Origin: Deltaproteobacteria bacterium | Lineage (GTDB): Bacteria > Desulfobacterota > Desulfobacteria > Desulfobacterales > QNYZ01 | Reading direction: 5' to 3' | NCBI GenBank assembly: GCA_003973265.1 | Contig: QNYZ01000073.1 | Location: 1-36,195 of the forward strand | Length of the DNA stretch: 36,195 nucleotides | Shown here: one piece after another, positions 1 through 7,840 of the stretch | Position numbering within the stretch: position 1 is the stretch's first letter | Layout: every line of letters starts with the position of its first letter | The notes under the pieces: generated by a model | What the model saw: only the letters and a program-made list of their open reading frames with translations | The model's database searches: none | What the model was told of the DNA's origin: nothing | Position numbers and translations under genes: made by a program

Positions 1-370
1 AGTTTCTCTTATCAAAAGCAATCAAGCAACCCCGTATACAGTTACCCGTTGGTCCTTCTCCAAAGGCTTGGCAACAATCATAGGCTTTGCAAGCATATTC
101 GTCTTTATTTTCCTCACATTTCTTCCCTTCATCACAACGGTCTTTGAAGTATTCGCAGCCGCTGGGAGGTAAGTTTTTAAATCGTTTTAAGCCTCGTGGG
201 TCTGTCCAATTTATGGGGTTATTGGAGACATATGCAAATAGGTTGATTCCACCTGTAAGCCCAATCGGATCCGGCGTTAAATATCTCCCAATGGTCGAAT
301 CGTAATATCTGTGATAATTATAGCGCAGCCCGGTCTCGGAGTCATAAAATTGTCCTGGAAAACGGCTCTC
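1..370 (-). pseudogene. RHS repeat protein, C-terminal remnant (no start, open at left edge)
   Basis: Reading the minus strand from 370 down to 1 gives an uninterrupted frame with the RHS core signature: [20 protein letters not shown], then the core-end block [32 protein letters not shown]. In RHS polyproteins the DPxGL motif marks the boundary between the conserved shell and the variable C-terminal tip. Here the tip is short and cysteine-rich (at least eight Cys in about 60 residues, including a CC pair and a GC pair) and runs off the left edge. No start codon or ribosome binding site precedes it. It begins in frame directly after the TAA (371-373) of the cytochrome gene, so the RHS shell has been lost. 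It is most likely a recombination remnant. A toxin function cannot be claimed because the tip is incomplete and unrecognised. Confidence 0.75.
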
Positions 371-3010
371 TTATTCATTCCGAAATTCCCGCAGCATGTT
401 GGGATGGTGCATTTCATCTTCCATATCAACGGTGTGGCAGACTTTGCAATTTCGGTTGGCGCCTAAAGGCAGGGGCATTTTTTGATACTGCATGGGCTGG
501 ATATTATCCCGGTTTCGGCCGTAGGGGTTTTCCGTCGGATAGATGGCATGCGGGCTGTTGTGGCAGACGGCGCAGAAGATCTGCTCACTCTCCTCGGTAC
601 GGTTACGATAGAGTGCTTCTTTTCCCTCAGTCCAGGTGTTGAAAGTGGTATCGGTGTCCGGTTCTTCAAAATCGATATGACAGTTCAGGCAATCCGGCTC
701 CTGATCCCAGGGCCGCCGGGGATGAATCTCTTTCATGCTGTCCACTGCGCGGGGCGTGAGATGTCTGGCCAGCATTGCGGCTCGCTTTTTTCCACTTTTC
801 TGTTCAGCTTTAAGCAGGCTTAAGGTGTGGTCTTCCATCGATCCATGGCAGCTGGTGCAGTCGAGCCCGATGGCCTGGTGGATGCCCCGCAGGCTGCGTG
901 TGGACCCGCTGGGCGAGCCGGGATGGCAGGCGGTGCAGGACTCGGCATCTTTTCCGGAAAGAAAGGTGGCGTGAAACCCATGGATGGCAGCGGACAGGTT
1001 TAACCGGTCCGGGGTATTTTTGGCCGGCAGGTTTGAGTCTGAATGGCAATCCTGGCAGCGAACCGGTTTCCCGGATTTTGCCTTTCGGTATAGATCGGTT
1101 CGGCTGATTTTGTCGTGGGTCTTGAGGATATCCAGCGCAGTTTCATCAGACATCCCGGCCCGGCCGTCTACCCTCCAGGGCCCGCCATGGCAGTTCTTGC
1201 ATCCCATTTCAGTCGATACCGGGGCGACGACCCTGGTTACGGCGATCAGATCACCACCCTGATTTGTGGCTTTGATAGTGATGCGCGGATAGGGCTGGTA
1301 TCCGCCCCGGTCCGGGTAAGGAACCACCGGGATCTGGCTGACGCTATAGGCGCCATCCGGTTTCAGCGTCATGTTTCCCCGCATACCGTTTCCGGATAAG
1401 CCGCTGTTCCGGGTCAAAGATACGCCAAATATCGCATTGGCCGTGTCCCAAAAGGCCACATGGTCGGACGGGTTTTCGAAGCCCGGTTCGATTTCGTAGT
1501 GTAAGGTGACGCCCTCGGTAACAATTTCCGGTGTCTCGCCCCGTTTGATGAGCTGGGCAGACAGATCGGTTCCCGGCGGCATCAACGAAAAATAGCGGCC
1601 CGCGTCAGATATGTTCCGCATACCCGTGCGGCTCCAGGCGGCCAGGATATATTCGTCTTTTTCAGGATCAAAGGGCGGGATATCCACCGGTTCTTCGGTA
1701 AGCACCCGTGCCGCCTCTTTTTCGGGAAGTTTATTTATTTCCCGTGACAGGAAGTCGGCCAGAGCGGCCTTTTCTTTTTCATTTCCGGCAAACGGGGGCA
1801 TATATCCGTTGAGTTTTCCCATCCCGGTCAGCATCGCTTCCATACCGAAAGGCGAAAACTTTTTGATCAGCGGCCTGATGTCGTTGAGCGGCCCGCCCAG
1901 TGAATGGCAGGGCAGGCAGAGCAGTCCGAAAATCTCGCGGCCGGCCTGGCTGTGGTTGTCATCGGTGATTGAGCGGTGGGTGACCCACCTGGCACTTTTT
2001 AAAACGCCGGCTTTTTGAATCCGGGGCAGGTCCTTTTTTAAAATGGCATTGGAATACATATAATTTCGGAGAATATACGGCCGCCGTCCACCTTCACGGG
2101 TAAATTCAAAGGTTCCCATATAGATCAGGCCGATGGCCAGCAGGATAAATGCCAGGGGACGCATGGCCGCCCTAGGTCGCCCGATGATCGTCAGGAGCCC
2201 GAAGAAGATGATCAGTGCCGAGACGATGACAAATCCCCTGATGAACACCCGCATGGCCGGTGCGATATGAAAGATCATGTCGAACAGTTCCGGCGGCAGG
2301 GCGGCCCGGTACCAGGCGGTCGAGGGAAAGAGAACGATAAACGGCAATAACAACCAGAGGGCGCAATAGCGGATCATGGACCGCCGCAATTGACGATCGG
2401 CAATGGCGGTTGATGTAATCAATCCGAACAGCCCGGCAAAAATCAGGGCCAGACAGGTGCGGAAAAAAAGGGCCGGCCAGAAAGTGGGATTGAAAAAACC
2501 GGACCAGAAATCATGATCAACGATCCATTGACCGGGGGTCAGCATGAAATCGATGATTCCGCTGATGATAAACAACGACATCCAGGCACTGATGAAATAG
2601 ATCCAGCCGACCTGAACATGTCGGCGGTTATCCATGCGGCCAAAAGTATAATAATATATAAAAAGCGCGACGATTTCGATGAGGAAAAAGACCCATTCAG
2701 CGGCAAAGCCGAAAACAAAATGATGGATCAGGACCGATGTGGCCGCCGGGCTGAGCAGGGCAATGGTAATCCAGATGGCGACCCCGGTCACGGCGCCGAA
2801 CACCATGGTGAGCAGCAGAAAAAACCGGCTGTGCCGATGGACATATTCGACAATCCCGGGATCGTTTTTCCGGATGCCCATCATCTCGGTCAGGACCAGG
2901 AAAAGCCCGCCTCCCACGGCAAAATGGGACACATAGACATGCACCGTGGCGATCACGGCGATGAGCAGACCGCCGCCGGCAAAATCGAGCTGCCAGACCG
3001 GATAATTCAT
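371..3010 (-). CDS. CydA-like (bd oxidase superfamily) membrane protein fused to octahaem cytochrome c
   Basis: 879 residues in two halves. Residues about 1-300 are hydrophobic with roughly eight or nine membrane segments. They resemble cytochrome bd subunit I, with histidines H24 and H29 in the first helix and a glutamate-bearing helix near 105-112. The remainder is extracytoplasmic and holds eight CXXCH motifs, starting at residues 365, 604, 652, 692, 718, 774, 813 and 855. The first sits in a small monohaem domain next to the membrane part. The other seven form a C-terminal multihaem domain. A cytochrome-c-bearing branch of the bd superfamily is known, and its terminal acceptor is not always oxygen. 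The likely role is quinol oxidation with electrons passed to periplasmic haems; the acceptor is unknown. The start overlaps the upstream gene by 4 bp (ATGA), implying translational coupling. An RHS remnant abuts the stop codon. Confidence 0.8.
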   Translation of the reverse strand: MNYPVWQLDFAGGGLLIAVIATVHVYVSHFAVGGGLFLVLTEMMGIRKNDPGIVEYVHRHSRFFLLLTMVFGAVTGVAIWITIALLSPAATSVLIHHFVFGFAAEWVFFLIEIVALFIYYYTFGRMDNRRHVQVGWIYFISAWMSLFIISGIIDFMLTPGQWIVDHDFWSGFFNPTFWPALFFRTCLALIFAGLFGLITSTAIADRQLRRSMIRYCALWLLLPFIVLFPSTAWYRAALPPELFDMIFHIAPAMRVFIRGFVIVSALIIFFGLLTIIGRPRAAMRPLAFILLAIGLIYMGTFEFTREGGRRPYILRNYMYSNAILKKDLPRIQKAGVLKSARWVTHRSITDDNHSQAGREIFGLLCLPCHSLGGPLNDIRPLIKKFSPFGMEAMLTGMGKLNGYMPPFAGNEKEKAALADFLSREINKLPEKEAARVLTEEPVDIPPFDPEKDEYILAAWSRTGMRNISDAGRYFSLMPPGTDLSAQLIKRGETPEIVTEGVTLHYEIEPGFENPSDHVAFWDTANAIFGVSLTRNSGLSGNGMRGNMTLKPDGAYSVSQIPVVPYPDRGGYQPYPRITIKATNQGGDLIAVTRVVAPVSTEMGCKNCHGGPWRVDGRAGMSDETALDILKTHDKISRTDLYRKAKSGKPVRCQDCHSDSNLPAKNTPDRLNLSAAIHGFHATFLSGKDAESCTACHPGSPSGSTRSLRGIHQAIGLDCTSCHGSMEDHTLSLLKAEQKSGKKRAAMLARHLTPRAVDSMKEIHPRRPWDQEPDCLNCHIDFEEPDTDTTFNTWTEGKEALYRNRTEESEQIFCAVCHNSPHAIYPTENPYGRNRDNIQPMQYQKMPLPLGANRNCKVCHTVDMEDEMHHPNMLREFRNE

Positions 3011-4080
3011 GATCCGGCCCTCCCGGTTGAAAAGGCGAGTTTAACCATCCAGCCGATGAGCAACAGACCGGCTGCAAAAAAGGCGAGGAAAATAATCAGG
3101 GGCGAATATTGTCCGGTTACTACCAGGTCCGCAGGGGAAAAATAGGGCTGCAGATAGCTGGCCCGTACCAGGTCTCTGGCGATGACCATGATGAAAATGC
3201 CCGTCATCGTGGCACACAGGCACGCGCGCACCCGCAGGCGAAATCCCCATACGATTGCCAGGATGCCGGCCGCGATTCCCGCTGCCAGAACGATCCCGAG
3301 CCATTTACCGGCCGGCGTGGTAAAATCCCGGACCGCTGCAGGAAGCATCATAAAAAACCAGATCCCGATGCCCAGGTTGGCCAGCGTGGCATAGCTGAAC
3401 CAGCCAAGACCCAGGTGAATCCGGCGGGATGCGTCCGGGTCTCCCCGCCGGTGCTTAAAATCGCCGAAAAGGGCGATTGCCAGGCCGCCCGTGGCCAGTG
3501 CCGACAGGACAAAATGCAGATAGCGGGGGAAAAGGGCCGGGTCGTCCAGGTTCAGCAGCCATCCGTCCGGCCGGGAGAAAAACCGGTGCCAAACTTCCGG
3601 ACGCTGCATCAAGGTCAGGTTGTTTGAGAAAATAAATCCGATCAGCAAAAGCAGCAACGAAGCACCGCCGATAAGAAAGGGGCGGGCGCCGGCGGGGCTG
3701 TCGAATCGGAGCCTGAAAATATAGGCCAGATAATAGGCAACGATGAGAACCGGAACAACAGACAACCAGAACCCGGCCATCAAAATCGAGCTGGTATAAA
3801 GAAAGTGGCCGTATAAGACCTGAGCAAAAAGCAACGGTGCCACGCCGAAGTTAATGGCAAAAGCCATGGTAAACGGCAGCTGGCTGGAAATATCGCGGAC
3901 AATATCGGTATCTCCCGGATGGTTTTTTTTCAGCGAGTGAAAAAAGGCGATCAGGGCCGTACCCAGCATGATATTCATCGCCACCACGTGCAGATAAAAG
4001 GTCAGGCTTAACAGCAGCTGAAACCACCCCCAGGGGACGGGGATCGTGTCCGGGGTGGGAATGAGCGAAACCGGGTCCAT
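3007..4080 (-). CDS. CydA-like polytopic membrane protein, partner of the octahaem subunit
   Basis: 357 residues with about nine predicted membrane helices and no CXXCH motif. The N-terminus (WGWFQLLLSLTFYLHVVAMN) resembles the first helix of CydA-type proteins, with a histidine in a position suited to haem binding. It has no obvious CydB features and is best called a second bd-superfamily subunit. It probably forms one complex with the downstream octahaem protein, whose start it overlaps by 4 bp. The start at 4080 has a reasonable ribosome binding site (GAGGAAA, about 7 bases upstream). It is the first gene of a two-gene operon transcribed divergently from the dcw cluster. Whether it binds haem, and whether the complex reduces oxygen or another acceptor, cannot be told from sequence. 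Confidence 0.7.
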   Translation of the reverse strand: MDPVSLIPTPDTIPVPWGWFQLLLSLTFYLHVVAMNIMLGTALIAFFHSLKKNHPGDTDIVRDISSQLPFTMAFAINFGVAPLLFAQVLYGHFLYTSSILMAGFWLSVVPVLIVAYYLAYIFRLRFDSPAGARPFLIGGASLLLLLIGFIFSNNLTLMQRPEVWHRFFSRPDGWLLNLDDPALFPRYLHFVLSALATGGLAIALFGDFKHRRGDPDASRRIHLGLGWFSYATLANLGIGIWFFMMLPAAVRDFTTPAGKWLGIVLAAGIAAGILAIVWGFRLRVRACLCATMTGIFIMVIARDLVRASYLQPYFSPADLVVTGQYSPLIIFLAFFAAGLLLIGWMVKLAFSTGRAGS

Positions 4081-4383
4081 CGAGCTTTTCCTCGTTCAAA
4101 TAAATTTTATTGAGCCCTGAATCATGATGGCCTGTCATACCCTGTTTGCCGACGTTGGTAAAGGGGATTGGCAGGGCGTATCCAGTCGGCCGGAAGATTA
4201 AATTTTTTCCGTCGATTTCTGTTTTACGGATCCGGTGCCGGGCTCGGACCGTAATCGCCTGTTCCCCACATTTCTTCCAATCTATAACCTCCAAATATTA
4301 TATGCTATTTTATTTATATATTTTGCTTGACAAGGGGTGTTTTGTCCAATATATACCAAAAGTGGTTAAAAAGTGGTAATGAA
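4081..4383. other. Divergent intergenic region between bd-like operon and mraZ
   Basis: About 300 bases without a convincing gene. The right end holds the mraZ promoter and the AAAGTGG repeats. On the minus strand a TATAAT-like hexamer lies near 4300 but without a well-spaced -35, so the promoter of the bd-like operon is uncertain; its leader would be about 200 bases. A minus-strand frame opening with TTG at 4294 after GGAGG-like sequence runs out of frame into the membrane gene and has no recognisable protein signature. Confidence 0.5.
4326..4355 (+). promoter_or_regulatory. Sigma70-like promoter of mraZ/dcw cluster
   Basis: TTGACA (4326-4331) and TATATA (4350-4355) are separated by 18 bases and point into mraZ. 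The predicted start near 4361 gives a leader of only about 20 bases, so the first AAAGTGG repeats would overlap the initiation region, as expected for repression by MraZ. This is prediction from consensus only. Confidence 0.6.
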
Positions 4384-4387
4384 ATGG
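4359..4387 (+). promoter_or_regulatory. Putative MraZ operator: AAAGTGG repeats with 11-bp period
   Basis: AAAGTGG occurs at 4359-4365 and 4370-4376, and a degenerate copy, GAAATGG, at 4381-4387 overlaps the mraZ start codon. The period is 11 bp, close to one helical turn. MraZ proteins are known to bind short direct repeats of TGGG or AAAGTG type upstream of their own gene. The position just downstream of the promoter fits autorepression. Confidence 0.55.
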
Positions 4388-4869
4388 ATACAGAATCCCC
4401 AAAATTTCGTGGTACCAGTTTCCATTCGATGGATTCGAAAGGACGTTTCGCCGTGCCGGCACGTTTTAAGGATCCCGTCCGTCTTTCCGGTGGAAAGCTG
4501 TTTATCACCTGGTTTGAGGGGGCGTTGTATGCTTATCCCCCGGCAAAGTGGGCTCAGATAGAACAGAAGTTTCAGGATTTCCAGGATATACCCCTGGACA
4601 TGCTTCAGCTGACACGGTTTTTCCTGGGGGGAATAGAAGAATGCGTGAGTGACAACCAGAACCGGATATTGATTCCTCAGAAGTTGCGGCAGTATGCGAA
4701 GCTGAAAAAAGACATCGTCCTGATCGGGCAGACCGATTATTTCCAGATATGGTCCCGGAAGCGCTATGACCGGGATATCGAAAAGTGGATGGACGGTGAG
4801 GTTGATGAGCATGCGAAAGGTCTGAAATCACTGGAAGTGAGAAATATCATCTTTAAACTTGTGACCTGA
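4384..4869 (+). CDS. mraZ: MraZ, transcriptional regulator of the dcw cluster
   Basis: 161 residues from the ATG at 4384. MraZ is a ring-forming DNA-binding protein of the AbrB-like fold that represses its own operon. Both halves of the duplicated domain are visible: FRGTSFHSMDSKGRFAVPAR near the N-terminus and DNQNRILIPQKLR about halfway, each with the conserved D-x-x-x-R core. I chose 4384 rather than the in-frame ATG at 4327 because the latter lies inside the predicted -35 element and family members begin a few residues before the FRG motif. No strong ribosome binding site is visible, so initiation may be weak or use the very short leader. It is the first gene of the cluster, 5 bases before rsmH. 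Confidence 0.95.
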   Translation: MDTESPKFRGTSFHSMDSKGRFAVPARFKDPVRLSGGKLFITWFEGALYAYPPAKWAQIEQKFQDFQDIPLDMLQLTRFFLGGIEECVSDNQNRILIPQKLRQYAKLKKDIVLIGQTDYFQIWSRKRYDRDIEKWMDGEVDEHAKGLKSLEVRNIIFKLVT

Positions 4870-4874
4870 CCGCC

Positions 4875-5810
4875 ATGGGTTACCAGCATGTCTCCGTCAT
4901 GGCCGCCGAACTTCAACGATTTCTCAGCCCCGGGCCGGGTGATATTTGCGTTGATGGAACCCTCGGCGGGGCGGGCCATGCTCTGGCTATCTGCCGTGCC
5001 ATTCGTCCGGAGGGAATGCTTATCGGGCTTGACCAGGACAACGCAGCGGTTGACCATGCCTGTCAAACACTCTCTTCCTGCGAGTCCACGGTTCAGTTGT
5101 TCAACGAAAATTTTGTCCGTTTGCCACAGATCCTTTTGGAATTGGGAATCGATGCCGTGGATGCCATTGTTTTAGATCTGGGTCTTTCTTTTTACCAACT
5201 CAGTCAAAGCGGCCGGGGCTTCAGCTTTCGGGCCGATGAACCGTTGGACATGAGGATGAACAATTCCGCGGATCTGACCGCGGCCGAGATCGTGAATCAG
5301 TATGCTGAAAAAGAACTGGTTTCGATATTTCAGAAATATGGTGAAGAGCGGTGGTCGCGCCGGATTGCCCGGGCTGTTGTAATTGCCCGGAAAGAAGCGC
5401 CCATTACGAGCAGCCTTCAGCTGGCCGGTATTATTGTCGAGGCGATTCCGCATCGTTTTCGAAAAGAGCGGATTCATCCGGCGACGCGGGTATTCATGGC
5501 CCTTCGGATTGCGGTCAATCGCGAACTGGAATGCCTGGAGAAATTTTTAGCTTTTGCCCCGGACCTGCTTAAGACCGGCGGGCGCCTCTGCATCATCGCG
5601 TTTCACAGCCTGGAAGACCGGTTGATAAAAAGATGCTTTGCCCGGCTGGCCAAGGGGTGTGTCTGTCCACCGGAATTTCCGGTCTGCACCTGCGGTCAAA
5701 AACCGACGGCGCGATTGTTGAGTCGCAAAGTCATCAAACCGAGTGCAAAGGAAGTTGAGGCCAACCCCATGGCGCGCAGTGCGCGGTTGCGCGGGATGGT
5801 TCGGATATAG
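4875..5810 (+). CDS. rsmH: 16S rRNA (cytosine(1402)-N(4))-methyltransferase RsmH
   Basis: 311 residues, the usual family length. It methylates C1402 of 16S rRNA in the decoding centre using S-adenosylmethionine. The N-terminal HVSVMAAE block is followed by the SAM-binding loop DGTLGGAGHA (about residues 28-37), then the DLGLS motif, the RGFSF motif with the PLDMRMN that follows it, and the C-terminal FHSLEDRLIK motif. The residues after DLGLS (FYQL) differ slightly from the commoner SSPQL. The gene sits 5 bases after mraZ and is directly followed, with no gap, by ftsL. Confidence 0.96.
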   Translation: MGYQHVSVMAAELQRFLSPGPGDICVDGTLGGAGHALAICRAIRPEGMLIGLDQDNAAVDHACQTLSSCESTVQLFNENFVRLPQILLELGIDAVDAIVLDLGLSFYQLSQSGRGFSFRADEPLDMRMNNSADLTAAEIVNQYAEKELVSIFQKYGEERWSRRIARAVVIARKEAPITSSLQLAGIIVEAIPHRFRKERIHPATRVFMALRIAVNRELECLEKFLAFAPDLLKTGGRLCIIAFHSLEDRLIKRCFARLAKGCVCPPEFPVCTCGQKPTARLLSRKVIKPSAKEVEANPMARSARLRGMVRI

Positions 5811-6095
5811 ATGGCACGCCCCAATCGAAAGAAACCGCGGAGGGTCGGTACCTGGATCGTGTTGCTGATAATCTGTGTGGCCGAGTTGTTCGCGTATACG
5901 TGGTGCCGGGTTCAGCATGTGCGCACAGGGTACGAAATTACAAAAATTACCGCCCGGACCCGGCAGCTGAATGAAGAACGGAATCGCTTAATCACCGAAA
6001 TGGCCCAACTGAAATCACTGGCCCGAATGACGAAAATTGCTCATGAACTGGGGCTCAAACAACCTGATCCGGCTCAAGTACGTGTGATTCCATGA
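5811..6095 (+). CDS. ftsL: FtsL-like divisome protein
   Basis: 94 residues: a basic cytoplasmic N-terminus (about 1-13), one membrane helix (about 14-31, TWIVLLIICVAELFAYTW) and a periplasmic coiled-coil-like segment with repeated hydrophobics up to about 75. FtsL forms a trimer with FtsQ and FtsB and activates FtsW-FtsI. Sequence identity within the family is low, so the call rests on size, topology and position between rsmH and ftsI. The start codon follows the rsmH stop directly, and the stop overlaps the ftsI start by 4 bp (ATGA), so translation is probably coupled. Confidence 0.85.
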   Translation: MARPNRKKPRRVGTWIVLLIICVAELFAYTWCRVQHVRTGYEITKITARTRQLNEERNRLITEMAQLKSLARMTKIAHELGLKQPDPAQVRVIP

Positions 6096-7840
6096 AAAAA
6101 AACTATTACAAAAAAATTCGCCGCCGAATGTTGATTGTGGAGATCTGCATCACGCTGGCGATGACAGGCGTGCTGGCCAGGGCGGCGTATATTCAGATCT
6201 GGGAAGGCGCGGACCTCACCGAAAAAGCACAGCGGGGCTACAAGGGCTCACTGGTATCCAGGGGAAAAAGGGGCAGCGTGTATGATGCCCATTACCGGGA
6301 ACTCGCCGTTACGCTCGACACCCAGTCCATCGGCATTCATCCGAAACAGGTCAAAGACCGCAGCGCTGTCGCCCGGCGTTTATCCAAAGTATTGCGGAAA
6401 AACCGGAAGAAACTGTCCCGGCAATTGAAAACCAAACGTCCGTTTATCTGGGTCAAACGTCAGGCGACTCACGATGAATTGACTGCGGTAAAGGCTCTGG
6501 CGTTGCCGGGCGTGGTATTTAAGCCGGCCCACAGCCGGATTTATCCGAATCAATTTCTCGCCGGCCAGGTGATCGGGTTTACCGGTGTGGATGGCTCCGG
6601 CCTGGAGGGGGTTGAATTTCGGTATGACTCGTACCTGCGGGGCCAGACCGATCGATTCACCGTTTTGAGGGATGCCAGGGGGCGCGGGTTTGATGCCGAA
6701 CAGGCCGTGTTACCCAACTATACGGGCAACAACGTTGTTTTAACCATTGATGCCAATATCCAGTTTGTTGCCGAACAGGCCCTGGAACAAACGGTAAAGG
6801 AGTTTAACGCCCAGTCGGGAATCGCCCTGGTGATGAATCCGAAAACCGGGGCAATCTTGGCCATGGCCCATTACCCTTTCATTGATCCCAATAATTATCG
6901 GAGGTTTAAGCGTGATCGCTGGCGAAACCGCATCGTGACCGATGCCTTTGAACCGGGATCCACCATGAAGATATTTACGGCGGCGGCGGCCATCGAGTCG
7001 AAGTCCTGTTCTGCCCAGAGCATTTTTTATTGTGAGAACGGTTCGTACCGCGTGGGGCGGAATGTGATTCACGATACCCATCCGCGGGGATGGCTGACGG
7101 TTGCAAAAATTGTAAAATATTCCAGCAATATCGGGGCGGCCAAGATAGCCGGCGCCATGGGGCGGGAAACCTTTCACGCGCTTCTGGCCCGATTTGGATT
7201 CGGTTCGAAAACCGGAATCGACTGTCCGGGTGAAACATCCGGGCGGCTGACTTCTGCCCGGCACTGGCACCCGATCGATGTGGCCAATATCGCTTTCGGG
7301 CAGGGGGTGGCTGTCTCCGCCATTCAGCTGGTAACCGCGGTATCTGCCATTGCCAATGACGGGGTGATGATGAAACCCTATCTTGTTCAGGCCGTCACGG
7401 ATCAGCATGGACGCATTATCAAAAACACCACACCCAAGCCGGTTCGCCGGGTGATTTCTGTGCGTACGGCCCAGGTGGTACGCCGGATCATGGCCAGTGT
7501 GGTGGACGAAGGCGGGACGGGCACCAAGGCCGCTCTGGCCAGTTACACCGTGGGCGGCAAAACCGGGACCGCCCAGAAAATTGATCCGGACGGATCGTAT
7601 TCCAAAAAACGATTCATTGCATCGTTTATCGGCCTTGCACCGGTAGATAACCCGAAAGCCGTCGTTTTTGTAGCCATTGATGAGCCGCTCAAACGGCATT
7701 ACGGGGGGACGGTGGCCGCACCGGCATTTAAGCGGATTACCCGGGCGACACTGGGGTACATGGCGGCATCACCATCGGATAAACCCGCAGAGCTGTCCCC
7801 TCTTTTCCGGAAGGCAGCCATGAGGAAGTCGGGAACATGA
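6092..7840 (+). CDS. ftsI: Septal peptidoglycan transpeptidase FtsI (PBP3-like)
   Basis: 582 residues, a class B penicillin-binding protein that cross-links septal peptidoglycan and works with FtsW. An N-terminal membrane anchor (about 13-30) is followed by the PBP dimerisation/pedestal domain, with RGSVYDAHYRELAVT near residue 60, and then the transpeptidase domain. The three catalytic motifs are present: S290-T-M-K293, S344-S-N346 and K490-T-G-T493. No PASTA domain follows, which separates it from SpoVD/PBP2X-type proteins. The gene overlaps ftsL and murE by 4 bp each. Confidence 0.96.
   Translation: MKKNYYKKIRRRMLIVEICITLAMTGVLARAAYIQIWEGADLTEKAQRGYKGSLVSRGKRGSVYDAHYRELAVTLDTQSIGIHPKQVKDRSAVARRLSKVLRKNRKKLSRQLKTKRPFIWVKRQATHDELTAVKALALPGVVFKPAHSRIYPNQFLAGQVIGFTGVDGSGLEGVEFRYDSYLRGQTDRFTVLRDARGRGFDAEQAVLPNYTGNNVVLTIDANIQFVAEQALEQTVKEFNAQSGIALVMNPKTGAILAMAHYPFIDPNNYRRFKRDRWRNRIVTDAFEPGSTMKIFTAAAAIESKSCSAQSIFYCENGSYRVGRNVIHDTHPRGWLTVAKIVKYSSNIGAAKIAGAMGRETFHALLARFGFGSKTGIDCPGETSGRLTSARHWHPIDVANIAFGQGVAVSAIQLVTAVSAIANDGVMMKPYLVQAVTDQHGRIIKNTTPKPVRRVISVRTAQVVRRIMASVVDEGGTGTKAALASYTVGGKTGTAQKIDPDGSYSKKRFIASFIGLAPVDNPKAVVFVAIDEPLKRHYGGTVAAPAFKRITRATLGYMAASPSDKPAELSPLFRKAAMRKSGT

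Noticed and set aside
87..305. Plus-strand frame of 72 codons at the left end
   Set aside because: The opposite strand encodes clear RHS core motifs over the same bases.
2513..3145. Open frame of about 210 codons on the plus strand opposite the bd-like genes
   Set aside because: Very polar, composition typical of an antisense shadow of membrane protein genes; no ribosome binding site or family motif.
4081..4294. N-terminal extension or alternative gene on the minus strand from the TTG at 4294
   Set aside because: It enters the membrane gene in a different frame and has no family signature; the ATG at 4080 has its own ribosome binding site.
6740..7699. Open frame of about 320 codons on the minus strand within ftsI
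   Set aside because: It lies wholly opposite ftsI, which has all catalytic motifs. The translated sequence has no domain-like pattern and reflects GC-rich codon bias.
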